Assembly (NCBI RefSeq): GCF_963678635.1
Contig: NC_087070.1
Span: 32,569,481 to 32,633,480, forward strand
Length of the DNA stretch: 64,000 bases
Source of the DNA: Symsagittifera roscoffensis
Taxonomy: Eukaryota; Xenacoelomorpha; Acoela; Convolutidae
Direction: 5' to 3'
Shown: in pieces, positions 42,241-52,400 of the stretch
How positions within the stretch are numbered: the stretch's first letter is position 1
Layout: every line of letters starts with the position of its first letter
Program-made: the position numbers and the translations under genes
The notes under the pieces: model-generated
Seen by the model: the letters and a program-made list of their open reading frames with translations, nothing else
Told to the model about the DNA's origin: nothing
Databases searched by the model: none

Positions 42241-43929
42241 TGTTTTTATTATAATTAACCAATTATCATTTCTTACAATATTATATCAGGCCTAAAATGT
42301 TTACCTGAAAAAAAAAGACAATTCAGATAAGTACACATCTTATTCTTATTATTATTTTTTTGTTATACTCCACTCTCCTAAGGCATAAAAAAAGTTGAAG
42401 ATTTTATAACAAAATGGCGACGTAATTTTTGTGAAAACTATGAAATGCATGATATTATTAGGATACTGGTGAAAAGAAGCTTTTTCTACTTAATTCAGCC
42501 TCGAACTGATTTTCTCTATTTTTTGTAATTTTCTGCACATAAATTTCATAAAATGGACCAAATGCGTTTTTAAGTGTCGTTTAATTCGCATTAGTTTGCA
42601 ATTTTCTAGCTTAATTTGACGCTCGGGATATCAACTCTGCATTCGTATATCACAACCTGTGTCCAATTTTGTAATAAAAATTTTTATTTTCGTTTAGTAT
42701 CATCTAGGCGAATATAAACGAAAAGACCCTTACTTTTGGGCAACATAATGCCTATATTCGTGCGTATGTATATTCATTCAATTGTTACACACTTATAATT
42801 CTTACTCATTATAGCAAATTCATACTTTTATAACTATTCCAAAAATTTTTGACAGAATAAATTATTTGAAAAAAAAATATTGAGCTGGAAAAACAAATTT
42901 TAAACTTGAAGTTTTTTTTTCTAAAAATCATTCAATAAAGGTGTGAAACTACAAAAAATACTTATTTCATTTTTTTCTTCTTTGAAGTATCTGTTATTGT
43001 TTACTTCTTCTTCAGAGGCAAAACTGCGGAAACTATGGAAACATGCAACCCTTTTGTTCATTCTTTTGTTGTTAGTAAATCATCTACCGATTGAGTTACT
43101 TCTCAGTCCACACGCAAATTGATTTTTTATTCGATTTTTCTCTCTTCACTTTTTTCGATTACAAACAAATTGCTGAAAAGGTAAAACAAGTAGTAATCAA
43201 AACCACTTATAGATTGAAATACCTTTCACCGCGTCCTTGTTTATTTACCATTTATTTTAGTTACACAGATGTGAATAAAACAAATATTGCTTTTTGTTCA
43301 TTTTTACCTTGGCGCCATTTTGTCAACAATTTTATCATCAGTATCTCGATTTCAATTTCCTTTGTATATTTTTTTCATTAGTTGTGGATTTTATCGCCCG
43401 CGTAACTACCGATTTATGCTAATTTTGAATTAGACTGAGGTAGATTCTTTTCGACTCAATAAGGTTTGAAAATTGCGAGTTTTTTGAAGTGAAAAGCTTG
43501 CTGATTACAATGCTTAAGGCGCTAAAAAGGATTGAAAAATTTGAATCGTAGAGTTAAAACGCAATCAGAGTATTACACGCGGAACCACCTCTCGCCTGGA
43601 GATTCATATTGCAAATTACTTTGGGAGCATCTTTTTTATATTCTATCGTAACGGATCAATTCTTTTGAAAAACAGCAAAATATATTACACCATTTTTTGC
43701 ATTCAGTTTATTGCCCTAGTTTTTAATAATTTGAAATTGTGGAGTTTGTTTGTATTATTTGTTTAGTTCATTGTGTTGATCGGGAAAATAATTACCAGGA
43801 AAGCAATAAATCATAAAATTATTCGCTGACCTTCATAAAAGCTGATGTTTTTTGCTTTTCTTAATATCAAAAAGCGGAAATAAAAATAGTTCGTGTCACG
43901 ATTTGCTTGTGTATTAGACTTAGAAAATA

Positions 43930-44117
43930 ATGGAGTCTTCAAGCACTGACAATCAATCTTATGAATCTCAAACAGTCCCAATTCAATCTCAAGAACCAGA
44001 GTTGCAAGAGAATGGTAAGAAAAAGAAAAATGCATCGTTTTTGAAGAGCTTCTCCAACTGCTGGAAAACACCAGAAACTGAACCAGTCAACTTTGAGGCT
44101 CTGAAACTTGACGAAAG
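43930..44117 (+). CDS. Unknown gene, exon 1
   Basis: Starts MESSSTDNQSYESQ and carries the basic KKKKNASFLKSF patch. It ends two bases into a Ser codon at GAAAG|GTAAGT. A MITE fragment starts within about 5 bases of this donor. Confidence 0.75.
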
Positions 44118-47100
44118 GTAAGTGAAATTTTGTCTACTTTTCTTAGGAAGACCAAATTGAAATTCCAAGCTCTCCTAGAGCATTAAAAGACCCTGCTTTG
44201 ACCATTTTTTTTTGCGCGCAGGCGATTTTTTGAAAAGTTTTGACCAAAAAAACTTCGCGTTTATTCGGCACGTGCTCCCCCTTCAAAATTAGTATATTGG
44301 CAAAGAGGGGTCTTTAGAAAACATTTAGGGTTTGCCAGCAAAAAATGAAGGTCCCAAAATAGTAACAGATGGGAAACCTTTGGGTAGTCAGGGGGTCGAA
44401 ACACTGAGGAGAAAGGGACGTCCGTAGACCCCTCTAAATCCGTCCTGGTATTGTGTTCAGGCGCACACTCAGACATCTACAAAGTTTTTGTATTAACCAT
44501 AACCCAGTGTCAAATCTGAAAGAACGTCATTAGATCAAAAGGTCTGTTTTCACACATATCTGAGCGGAAAACAGTTTCAATTCTTTATAAGTGTAGACCA
44601 AAATTTTTTTCCGCCAAATTGAACTTTGTTTGATGTTTCATAAAAGTGGAAGCAAATGCGGCCGGTGATTGCAAAAACAGAGCAGAAAAGTTCTTTTACT
44701 GTTATGTTTTAAACAAAATCAATTTTTAAACAAAAACACAAAATATTTTAAATTCTTTTTCATCGTAATTTAGGTCGTAGGGCGTACGAGGAATGAAGCT
44801 TATAAAAACGACCTACTATAAAACTCACTAATATTTTTAAAAAACAACAACTTAGTTACCTGCTTCATCAACTTTGAAGCTATGTTTAAAAAATTTACGT
44901 TAGAATGGTGTCTGATGTATTACCGCCGGGCAGCGTATCACTTATATTGATATTATTATTAGCCTGAGGCATTTATGACTGCGATCTGGATTTGAACTAC
45001 ACTAATTATTATCACTTTGGGCTAATACTGGAATTGACAAAGATTTGCTGACTTTTGACAAGTTAGACAAAATAACAACAGAAATGAAAAAAAATCTCAG
45101 CAGAACACAAAACAGAAAAAAGGGACAAACAAAACTTGATATAAGTCTCGATCGAACAAAAACTGCACAGAAATTTGCAACTAACAAAATTTACTAGCAA
45201 AGACTAGAAAACAATACTTAAATTAGTTCATATTTCGCTTAATTGTATTATAATCTCAATTGTGTACTTCTCAATTTTATAGAAAAAAAATATACTATTT
45301 AATTGGGACTCAACTTTTAATAATCTTGATTGGAAACTCATAACAGTAAAAACAAATTGTAATTCCGCATCAGAAATTTTTTCTAAAAATTATTAACTCT
45401 AAGATAAAAAAATAGGCTACAAAGTCTAGTGACATCAGGTGCCCGATTGAAAGACAGGCCTTTAAATGATGCTCAAAAAAATGGTTTTTCTATATCCCTT
45501 GCTCTTTTTTTGGGTTTTAAGTGTCCTTTAGTTGAAACGGATTAGATTCAAAGATATAAGTCATCTGACATTTTTAGAAAATTTTGTTTATTCCATTTTT
45601 TACCGCAAAAACGAAGCAACCACCTACAAATTGCTTCCTTTTTATGTCAAGAACTAGCTTTAAATACTGAAATCAAACAGAAGAATCTGAAATTCATTAA
45701 AAAAATAAAAACAAATTTTAAAAATAAAACTCCAGTGCGATTAACCAGGTTTTGCATACTTGTAAGCTATAGTATTTTTTTATGCATGAAGCACTGAATA
45801 TTTTGGTCAAAATTACGTTAGCAAAAAAATAAATGTTTCTTAAGATATACGTATTTGACTATTCTAAACTCCCGCTAGAATTTCATAAGAATCAATTATA
45901 TTAAATTTTCATTGTCGGTATCCAAAAAAGCAAAAAATTGGTTTTAATTGATCAAAAATGGATTGTAATTTTTTTTCGGCAAATCAAAAAATTGCATTTT
46001 GTTCGATGATAATTGATTATAATGAAATGTGATTTTTTCTGTAACACTAAATTTCTTAAGTCCAAAATTTTAAAACACAGTGCAGTGTCTCAAACAATTG
46101 ACTATTTTTTTGGCGTAACGCACGCTTTATTAGAAAAATGCAAAAGTGATACATACTTTGGCTAATCGCTGGGTTATCTTGTTTTCAAGTTTTTCCTTTC
46201 GCATTTTTTTTCTCATACGTTTTTTTAGTTTCCCAAACTTTGCTTATCTTTTTACACTTTTCGTCAACCAATTTAATTTTTTTCCTTGGGGTCCGGCAGG
46301 GGTTTTGAGTTTGACGGGCAGGTGTCTGTAATATTTTGGGGCTGGTAAATTGGGGGATAAAGAAGAAATGCAGATGTGTGTATGCGGGAGTGAAAAAATA
46401 AGGATGTCGATGTCTGTATGCGGGCGCGAAAAAAAAGTGGGTGCTGAGGTGAAAAAATGGGGATGTCGAACTTCGTAGATGGGCATTAACACGGTGATGA
46501 GCATGCTCGTTGAGCTTCTAGTTATGAAGAACGTTGCAAAAATTGGAGTAAACATTTTACGATATTTACTCGAAAAACACAAAAACCTAAAATTTATTGG
46601 TCGCTTTATTAATTTATTGGTAGCTTTCTTTGTTTATTGGTCTAATATATCTGGTTTATTGGTTGCTTTATTGTAGCGAGGATGGAGAGGGGGATTGGTT
46701 GAAATTTTTTAGTGCCAAAGAAAAAGAAAAGGCGGTCAAAACAAATGAAAGACTACGGAATCAGAGGTCAAAGAGCTGTATTCCTGCAGAGGGAGAGGGA
46801 CTTGGAGGTAAAAGTCAAACTGAAGAGGTCAAATCTGAAGGGCCAGGAGGAAGAAAGGTCAAATTTGAGGAAGATAAATACGAGATGATCGCTGATTCTC
46901 AAATGGCTGAAACACAAAAGGTAAGTATCGATCAAATTAAATGCAAAATAATTTGATCAAAAAATGTTCAATTAAAACAGACTTTTAATTTTTGTGTTTC
47001 AATGTTGATTTTTAACCAGGGTGACAAACAATTTGCGTCACGCGCTGTTCCAGAGGCACCGGACGTCTGGAGTCCGGAAGAGGCGGCAACTCTGATCAAG

Positions 47101-47178
47101 GCAGTTTGGCGGGCCAGAGAGACCAGGAGATCCATGCCACACATCACACCACTGACGACCACGACGAAAAAGCCATGA
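43930..47178 (+). CDS. Three-exon gene, 196-residue acidic/basic protein of unknown function
   Basis: Exons 43930-44117, 46677-46920 and 47020-47178 join in frame (591 nt) across GT/AG borders: AG|GTAAGT to TTGTAG|C (the split codon gives Ser), then AAG|GTAAGT to AACCAG|G. The ATG has A at -3 and G at +4, with an in-frame TAG three codons upstream. The protein is hydrophilic, without signal peptide or membrane helix. It has a Ser/Gln/Glu-rich start, a basic patch GKKKKNASFLKSFSNCW (about 29-45), an alternating acidic and Lys-rich middle ([20 protein letters not shown]), and a C-terminal amphipathic helix WSPEEAATLIKAVWRARETR (161-180) followed by a Thr/Lys tail. The WSPEE-helix recalls the first helix of SANT/Myb repeats, but the rest of such a domain is absent. 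I do not recognise the family. The bHLH gene starts 850 bp downstream on the same strand. Confidence 0.7.
44122..44447 (+). mobile_element. hAT-type MITE, 5'-truncated, directly behind a splice donor
   Basis: Family order AAATTTTGTC(T/G)AC-TTTT-TTAGG, GACCAAATTGAAATT, AAGCTCTCC, TTAGTATATTGGC, TTTAGGGT, GGGGGTCGAAACACTGAGG, CCCCTCTAAATCCGTCCTGG. The left terminus CAGGGGCGG is missing. Recognisable element sequence begins just after GTAAGT of intron 1. Confidence 0.7.
44448..46546. other. Rest of intron 1 of the unknown gene
   Basis: A/T-rich, no exon seen. Near 46360-46470 there is a degenerate repeat of about 40 bp built of TGTATGCGGG(A/C)G(T/C)GAAAAAA and GGATGTCGA words. Confidence 0.5.
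46547..46807 (+). repeat. Source of the inverted duplicate found inside the MITE at 48519-49127
   Basis: From GAGTAAACATTTTACGATAT through the acceptor TTATTGTAG to GGGAGAGGGACTTGGAG, this segment (130 bp of intron 1 plus the first 131 bp of exon 2) matches the reverse complement of 48602-48863. By eye I count about nine mismatches and one 1-base length difference. The exon side of the duplicate stops right before GGTAAAAG, which itself resembles a splice donor. Confidence 0.88.
46677..46920 (+). CDS. Unknown gene, exon 2
   Basis: Begins with the third base of the split Ser codon and reads [20 protein letters not shown], then [29 protein letters not shown] and AETQK before GTAAGT. The first half exists as an inverted copy inside a MITE 2 kb downstream. 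CTTGGAG|GTAAAA at 46807/46808 could act as an alternative donor. Confidence 0.75.
47020..47178 (+). CDS. Unknown gene, exon 3 with stop
   Basis: After TTTTTAACCAG the exon reads GDKQFASRAVPEAPDVWSPE, the amphipathic helix and PLTTTTKKP, then TGA at 47176-47178. It is clearly more G/C-rich than its surroundings, which supports coding status. Confidence 0.72.
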   Translation, partial: GDKQFASRAVPEAPDVWSPEEAATLIKAVWRARETRRSMPHITPLTTTTKKP

Positions 47179-47598
47179 TGGCCATACATATATCCATGCT
47201 TAGAACAAAAGAACCATGGATGTGATTTTCGTGTTTAATTTATGACTTATAGCTCTTAATGAATAGAAGTGTATGTTAAAGAAATTTTGTTGATAACAGA
47301 AATATGATTGATGTGATGTGATGTTTAAACTCTAGATTAATTTTTGAAAAACGCCACTTGAATACGAGCTTACTTTTTTGTTCACAGCTTAAAAAGTCAT
47401 CCCAGTTTTGAATCATAGTAGCCTAACTTAAACACTAGTTTTTTTTTCAAAAAAAATCAAGATAATTTTTGCATTGATTTATAGTTTGACTTTGATTTGA
47501 CGCCCAATTGAATAATGAAGAACAAACTTTTTTTAAAAATTTCTTACTGAGATCATCAACAAAGGTTCAATTGAATGACTTGCGCCCCATAAAACAAA

Positions 47599-47604
47599 AA
47601 TAAA
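47599..47604 (+). promoter_or_regulatory. Possible polyadenylation signal of the unknown gene
   Basis: AATAAA 420 bp after the stop codon. In DNA this A/T-rich the word is expected by chance, so this is only a candidate. Confidence 0.25.
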
Positions 47605-47920
47605 TCAAGCTTAAATCCCATTAAACAAGGTAAAAAGAGTCATTTTCAAGGATTATAAAGGTAGTCCGTATTAAGAGCCCTCAATAGCCCTTAGTGTCAT
47701 TAGCAATACAAGCATGATCGATTTCTCCAAGTTCAATTTAAAGCCATTTAGAGGAATTAAATCAATAACATTCCAGTACTAATAGGCAATCGATTAAAGT
47801 TGTTAGAACGAAAGGAATCTTTTTCGAAAATCATTGCTCTCATTCCTTTTCAATTTGCAATAAAACCACAAAAAAATTGTTTAGTTTTTCCAAAAATAAT
47901 TTTCCGCAACCTAATTTAAG

Positions 47921-47927
47921 TATATAA
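47921..47927 (+). promoter_or_regulatory. TATA-box candidate of the bHLH gene
   Basis: TATATAA lies 102 bp before the bHLH start codon, and a TTCAGTTT initiator-like word follows about 40 bp downstream. Spacing fits a TATA promoter with a short leader, but A/T-rich background makes chance matches common. Confidence 0.35.
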
Positions 47928-48028
47928 ATTTAACAAAATAAAACTCAAACTGAAAATTCTTCAGTTTAAAACAAGTAAAAAAAATTATTTGATTAAAATA
48001 TTTGACAAAAAAGCATTAAAAACTCAAA

Positions 48029-48310
48029 ATGAAAGCCACCAAGACTAGTCAAAATAGAGTAAAAAGAGACCGTCCCTACGATCACCCTAATATTCTTGAA
48101 TCGGCGAACAAAAAAGAGTCAAATTTCCAAGAAACAGAATGTCTCAAATACGCTATTATGGATGTTCCCCAAAATTATCCTCAGTACCCAACTGTCGACC
48201 AGGCTGAGTTGCAGCCCATGATGCCTAATCAGGGCTACTATATTGAGACTGGGCCAGTGTTCGCTTCTTCAGGGGGAGATGTGTTTCCAGCTTATACCTA
48301 CACTTCAGAT
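48029..48310 (+). CDS. bHLH gene, exon 1 (N-terminal region)
   Basis: Reads [20 protein letters not shown] and continues to a Tyr/Pro/Gln-rich part, ending YTYTSD at a GTAAGT donor in phase 0. An internal Met ([11 protein letters not shown], 48158) is an alternative start. The exon is more G/C-rich than the flanks. Confidence 0.8.
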
Positions 48311-49431
48311 GTAAGTTTACAAATATTAAGACAATATTGAAAAAATTTGTTTTCAGGCTCAAAATCAAATTAATAACAGGAATAACGGTAAAATTCTCAA
48401 GCTGTCAAAAATCCTTTTTGGTTATCCTGGTTTGTGATCCTGGCTGATTGTTTGTAAAACACAATGCATTTTTTGCACTGTACCAAAGTTCTACATAGAA
48501 ACAATGATTGCTTCCAGGCAGGGGCGGATCTTGGATTTTATCGAGGGGAATGGGAGGGGGTTTGGTTAGCGGATTTTCAAAAACTTTTCGAAGTCCTCCA
48601 CCCCCAAGTCCCTCTCCCTCTGCAGGAATACAGCTCTTTGACCTCTGATTCCGTAGTCTTTCATTTGTTTTGACCGCCTTTTCTTTTTCTTTGGCGCTAA
48701 AAAATATCAGCCAATCCCCCTCTCCATCCTCGCTACAATAAAGCAACCAATAAACCAGATAGATTAGACCAATAAACAAAGAAAGCTACTAATAAATTAA
48801 TAAAGCGACAAATAAATTTTAGGTTTTTGTGTTTTTCGAGTAAACATCGTAAATTGTTTACTCGACTTTTTTCAGGTCGACCAAAATGATTTTCCAAGCT
48901 CTTTTAAATCGTTATAAAAACCCTATTTTGACCAAATTTCCTGCAATTTCCTCCTTTCAAAATTCGTATTTATTGGTGCCAAAGCGCCTTCAAAATTTTT
49001 TTAGGGTCAGCCCGCCAAAAATGGATGTCATAAAATAATACCAAAGGGGGACCCTCTGGTTGGTGAGGGGGGTCGAATCACTGAGGTAAAAGGGCGTCAG
49101 CTCTCCCGTCCCCTAAATCGGCCCTTGCTTTTAGGGATTGTTTTACGAGCCGAGAGTCGTGGCGAATGTACGTGAACGAAAACGAATGATGAGCATCAAC
49201 TCGGCTTTTGAGGAACTTCGTCTGCACATACCAACGTTTCCCTACGAGAGACGCCTGTCCAAAATAGATACTCTAAGACTGGCCATAGCATACATTGGAC
49301 TGCTCCAGGCTATTCTGGATTCGGGCAAGGGGCCCAAGGAGTTCCTAGCCCAGATTAAACTGGACGAGAGAAGCAATACTCTGAATGACGAGCCCTGGAA
49401 TACAAGCGGTAACTATTTCAATGCTCTTTAA
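48029..49431 (+). CDS. bHLH transcription factor, Ptf1a/Fer2 type
   Basis: A nuclear DNA-binding protein expected to dimerise with an E-protein and bind E-boxes; relatives specify neural and endocrine cell types. Exons 48029-48310 and 49135-49431 join in phase 0 (AGAT|GTAAGT to TTTTAG|G), giving 192 residues. An in-frame TAA four codons before the ATG supports the start. Residues 1-94 are Tyr/Pro/Gln-rich and lack a known domain. The bHLH spans about 101-152: basic region [13 protein letters not shown] (with the Glu and Arg that contact CANNTG), helix 1 [13 protein letters not shown], loop TFPYERR and helix 2 [23 protein letters not shown](K/R)[15 protein letters not shown] is diagnostic of the p48/Fer group, with Fer2 the nearest match by memory. 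The C-terminal end is uncertain: TACAAGCG|GTAACT at 49408 could be a further donor. Intron 1 is mostly a MITE. Confidence 0.88.
48511..48518 (+). repeat. Left target-site duplication (CTTCCAGG) = duplicated splice acceptor
   Basis: Immediately precedes the CAGGGGCGG end of the MITE. CTTCCAG|G has the form of a 3' splice site and corresponds to CTTTTAG|G on the other side. Confidence 0.75.
48519..49127 (+). mobile_element. hAT-type MITE carrying an inverted gene fragment, inserted at a splice acceptor
   Basis: The left end CAGGGGCGGATCTTGG is at 48519 and the right end CCTAAATCGGCCCTTG closes at 49127. Internal family words are GGTCGACCAAAATGATTTTC, TTGGTGCCAAAG, TTTTTTTAGGGTC, GGGTCGAATCACTGAGG. 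Between about 48602 and 48863 it holds the reverse complement of 46547-46807 of the neighbouring gene. It fills about three quarters of the 824-bp bHLH intron. Confidence 0.85.
48602..48863 (-). repeat. Captured inverted copy of neighbour's intron end and exon 2 start
   Basis: On the minus strand this copy preserves TTATTGTAG and the exon reading frame ([38 protein letters not shown]), one visible replacement being Lys to Ile. MITE sequence lies on both sides. The frame remains open on into the MITE, 48779 down to 48405. Confidence 0.88.
49128..49135 (+). repeat. Right target-site duplication (CTTTTAGG) containing the acceptor in use
   Basis: CTTTTAG|G directly follows the MITE end. The AG at 49133-49134 is the acceptor that joins exon 1 to the bHLH exon in frame. 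It differs from the left copy CTTCCAGG by two C-to-T changes. Confidence 0.75.
49135..49431 (+). CDS. bHLH gene, exon 2 (bHLH domain)
   Basis: Begins GLFYEPR and contains the whole bHLH domain, then [20 protein letters not shown] and the acidic LNDEPWNTS. Read through, it ends GNYFNAL and TAA at 49429-49431. Alternatively it ends at 49408 before GTAACT. In that case one candidate continuation is the open segment 51329-51426. Confidence 0.88.
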   Translation, partial: GLFYEPRVVANVRERKRMMSINSAFEELRLHIPTFPYERRLSKIDTLRLAIAYIGLLQAILDSGKGPKEFLAQIKLDERSNTLNDEPWNTSGNYFNAL

Positions 49432-52400
49432 AAATATAAAACAAATTTTGACGTCTTTTGGCATTTGGTTGATTCGTTTTTTGAATAAGGAGCACCAAAA
49501 TATAAGCGCCAACTTTTATTAATGAAGCAACAACATGAAATATTTATCACTCGAAATCATATTTGAAAAAAATATATACTGCGTTTCGGTTTTTCTGGAG
49601 TGAGGGAACGAGGACAATATAAAAGTTTGAACATTTCCAGGACATTATATATTGATAAATTTTAACTTTCGAGCTCTTCTAAAAGCCATAAAGACTGTCA
49701 ATTTCAGCAAAATTTCAGTCAGAAAAACAGTTTTTTTTTCCGGAGCGCAATTCAAATTATTTTTATAAATTGGCATCCAAAACTCTAGACCTGGCCGGCC
49801 AGAATTGGATTTCCTTAAGAGGGGCGTACCCTGCCCTCTGATTATTAACGTTTTGGTCTAATTATCAGTAAACATTTCATTGATTTTAAGATATCATAGG
49901 TTACTCGATATTACATACCACCAAAGGTGGGGGTATTGCTAAAATGAAGCCAAAAAAACTTAGGAAAGTTACGTTTTTTCTCATCAACAATGGAGCCTAG
50001 ATTTCACCTTTTTGTTTTAGACTTGACTTCAAGATTGGACTGGGTGACGTGGGATTGAAAATGCACTAACAACTTTTCTATTTCAGAAAAAAAACTTTAA
50101 AATATGTTCTGCAAACTTAACCAGTTTTTGGCAGTTTTAAATCAAAGTCACCCAAAAATTGAAATTTTGTGGAATATAAGAAATCTTGTGGAATATAATG
50201 CCACCTGCATTGAATCTATATTTGTACAAATGTTTATAAATGAATAAATCAACATTCATATATCTTTTATATATAAAAATAATGAAATTTTTGACTTGAT
50301 TCATTCAAACATTGCCTAAAAAACGTCCAAGCAAAAGTTATTGCCACATTTGCAGCCCACATGATTTAAAAATTTTTGTTCTATTCTTTCACGCACAAAC
50401 AGCTATATAAACAGCTATATAAAACTGCTCTTATCGTTGCTTAATCTTCGAGTCATGATTGTTTTTCAGCAAATCTTAAGTAGAATTTGTGAACACTTTT
50501 GATGAAAACTTCCAAAAATGTAAAACCATAATGCAAAACACAAAACGGTTAGTCGTATACTATTGTACCGTCTCGACCAATTGGCTTGCGTCAATTACTT
50601 GCCGTCCCAGAGCTGATTTCCTGGGTTGACGTCCCGTAGCTAATCAGCACTCCCCCAGCATTTTAACTGAAATGCAGGTCTGGACATAGTTCGATAACGT
50701 AGACAACTAAGGGGCATCTTTGTACATAGATTCAAATGATAGTTTTTTTGCAATACTATATCAGTTATGAGTACCCCAGCTTATCATCAATACTTCAGCG
50801 TAATATCAAAGAAAAAGTTGTCAGAAGTTTTGTTTTTCACTTTCATTTATACCCTTTGACATAATTGCACGCTTCTTGAGATTTCTGAGATATATTCAAC
50901 TCATTAGCTTAATTGATATGGGTTTATAATGCATACGGTATCAAAGATGACTTCAGATTGATTCATAGGGTGTTCGAATATGGGCAGACATTAATTTATG
51001 CAAGTTGGGAACAATGTATTCTCGCAGATCTTGTTATGATCCAAATGAAAAAATGCTAAGACAGCATTGGGACAGTACTGGATTAGTGCTGCTCCCAGGT
51101 CAAAGTCCGCGAATTATTCTTTACACTTTCATTTCATAGTCTGGACAAGTTTTTATACCGAAATTCTAAAAAAAAACTGCCTTTAATATACAATTTTTCA
51201 AAATTATGAAATAATTATCACACAGTAAATGTACAGCAAGTTCAAATTATATAGACAGTAATGTCTGAGAACACAATTAACACAGAAAAAACCTTGAACT
51301 AGTAATTTTTTTAAGCATTTCTTTTCAGCAACCGAAAAAACGAAACGAAGTGGAAAATTGTTGAGCTACCGACCGCTTTTTATCAACCCAAAAATCATAA
51401 ATCAACCCAACTCAATAAATTGTTAATATAGTGTTACAAAAATCAAAATTCTATATAAAAATTACTTGAGCCTATAAATTTTGAACTATGAGCTTTGATT
51501 TGATTTGAAATGTGATTTTGAACCTCATCTGGGAGTTCTGATTTGATTGATACACACCTTGGGCACAATTTTTCTTTTAATTTCCTTCCCTATAATAATT
51601 CCCAGTACTAAACAGATACAAGATTTAATTTTCATTTCCTAAAGCAGAATAAGGACTCCTTGATTTCCTCCAGTACCTTTTAGGTTAATTATTGGAGCCT
51701 GGTTTGGATATATTAGAAGCCTTGAATAGATTGCTCTAAAATTACTTGTCAAATTGAAATCTTTTATCAGATAAACTATCGTTGAAAAACTGAAATAACC
51801 TATTTAGAAAAAAAGGTAACAATATAACTACCATTCCTTTTTATTCGACTTTTTCTGCAGCTTAAAAAAATTTGTCAATCTGACGGGAAGTCATTTTAAC
51901 TATATTTTTGGATCTTTTTTTTGTCAATTGTTCTGCCTTGCTTGCTAGGCGTTTTTGATGGGATTTTTTATATATCATCTGAAAATAATTGATGCCGGGA
52001 GCTCAAAGTTAAAACTATTATATTCACCTGCTAAATTGTTTGTTTAGAAAATTGTGGGTCTGTAAATGACCAATTTCATTATGACATCAAGCTCGCTTTT
52101 ATAATAGAGCACAAAAAACTGGTCGAATGCTTCCGAATTCCCCAGACAAAGTTTTCTATCTTTTAACTACATGTAAGCATTGTAGTAAAATTCCACAGAC
52201 AAATATTTGGAATCCGGATCACTGGCAAAATGAACTAAGCTTGACGTCACAGTTCTGGGATATTTAGCATGCGCTATTTTTGATGTATTAAAGCATAAGC
52301 GGCTAAAAAAATCTGGCTCAGAATTCACTCCGAACCATATTGAGGCGATATTCTGGACTGATTGAGGGTATTTCCCTTTGTAATCCCCTCCCCCAAACAA

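Larger units (their letters stand above)
31831..43929. other. Gene-poor A/T-rich region with scattered repeat fragments
   Basis: I see no exon with both coding character and plausible splice sites in these 12 kb. Recognisable pieces are listed separately: two small hairpin elements, a 50-bp tandem duplication, a hAT-type MITE, pieces of the foldback family and copies of the GCGGAATCCGC repeat. Open frames of 60-100 codons here have the Phe/Ile/Lys bias of A/T-rich noise. Confidence 0.5.

Noticed and set aside
48358-48388. Possible 31-bp micro-exon in the bHLH intron (TTTTCAG|GCTCAAAAT ... AACG|GTAAAA)
   Set aside because: Borders look good, but its length would shift the frame: exon 1 ends in phase 0 and the bHLH exon opens in phase 0, so direct joining is the only in-frame choice.
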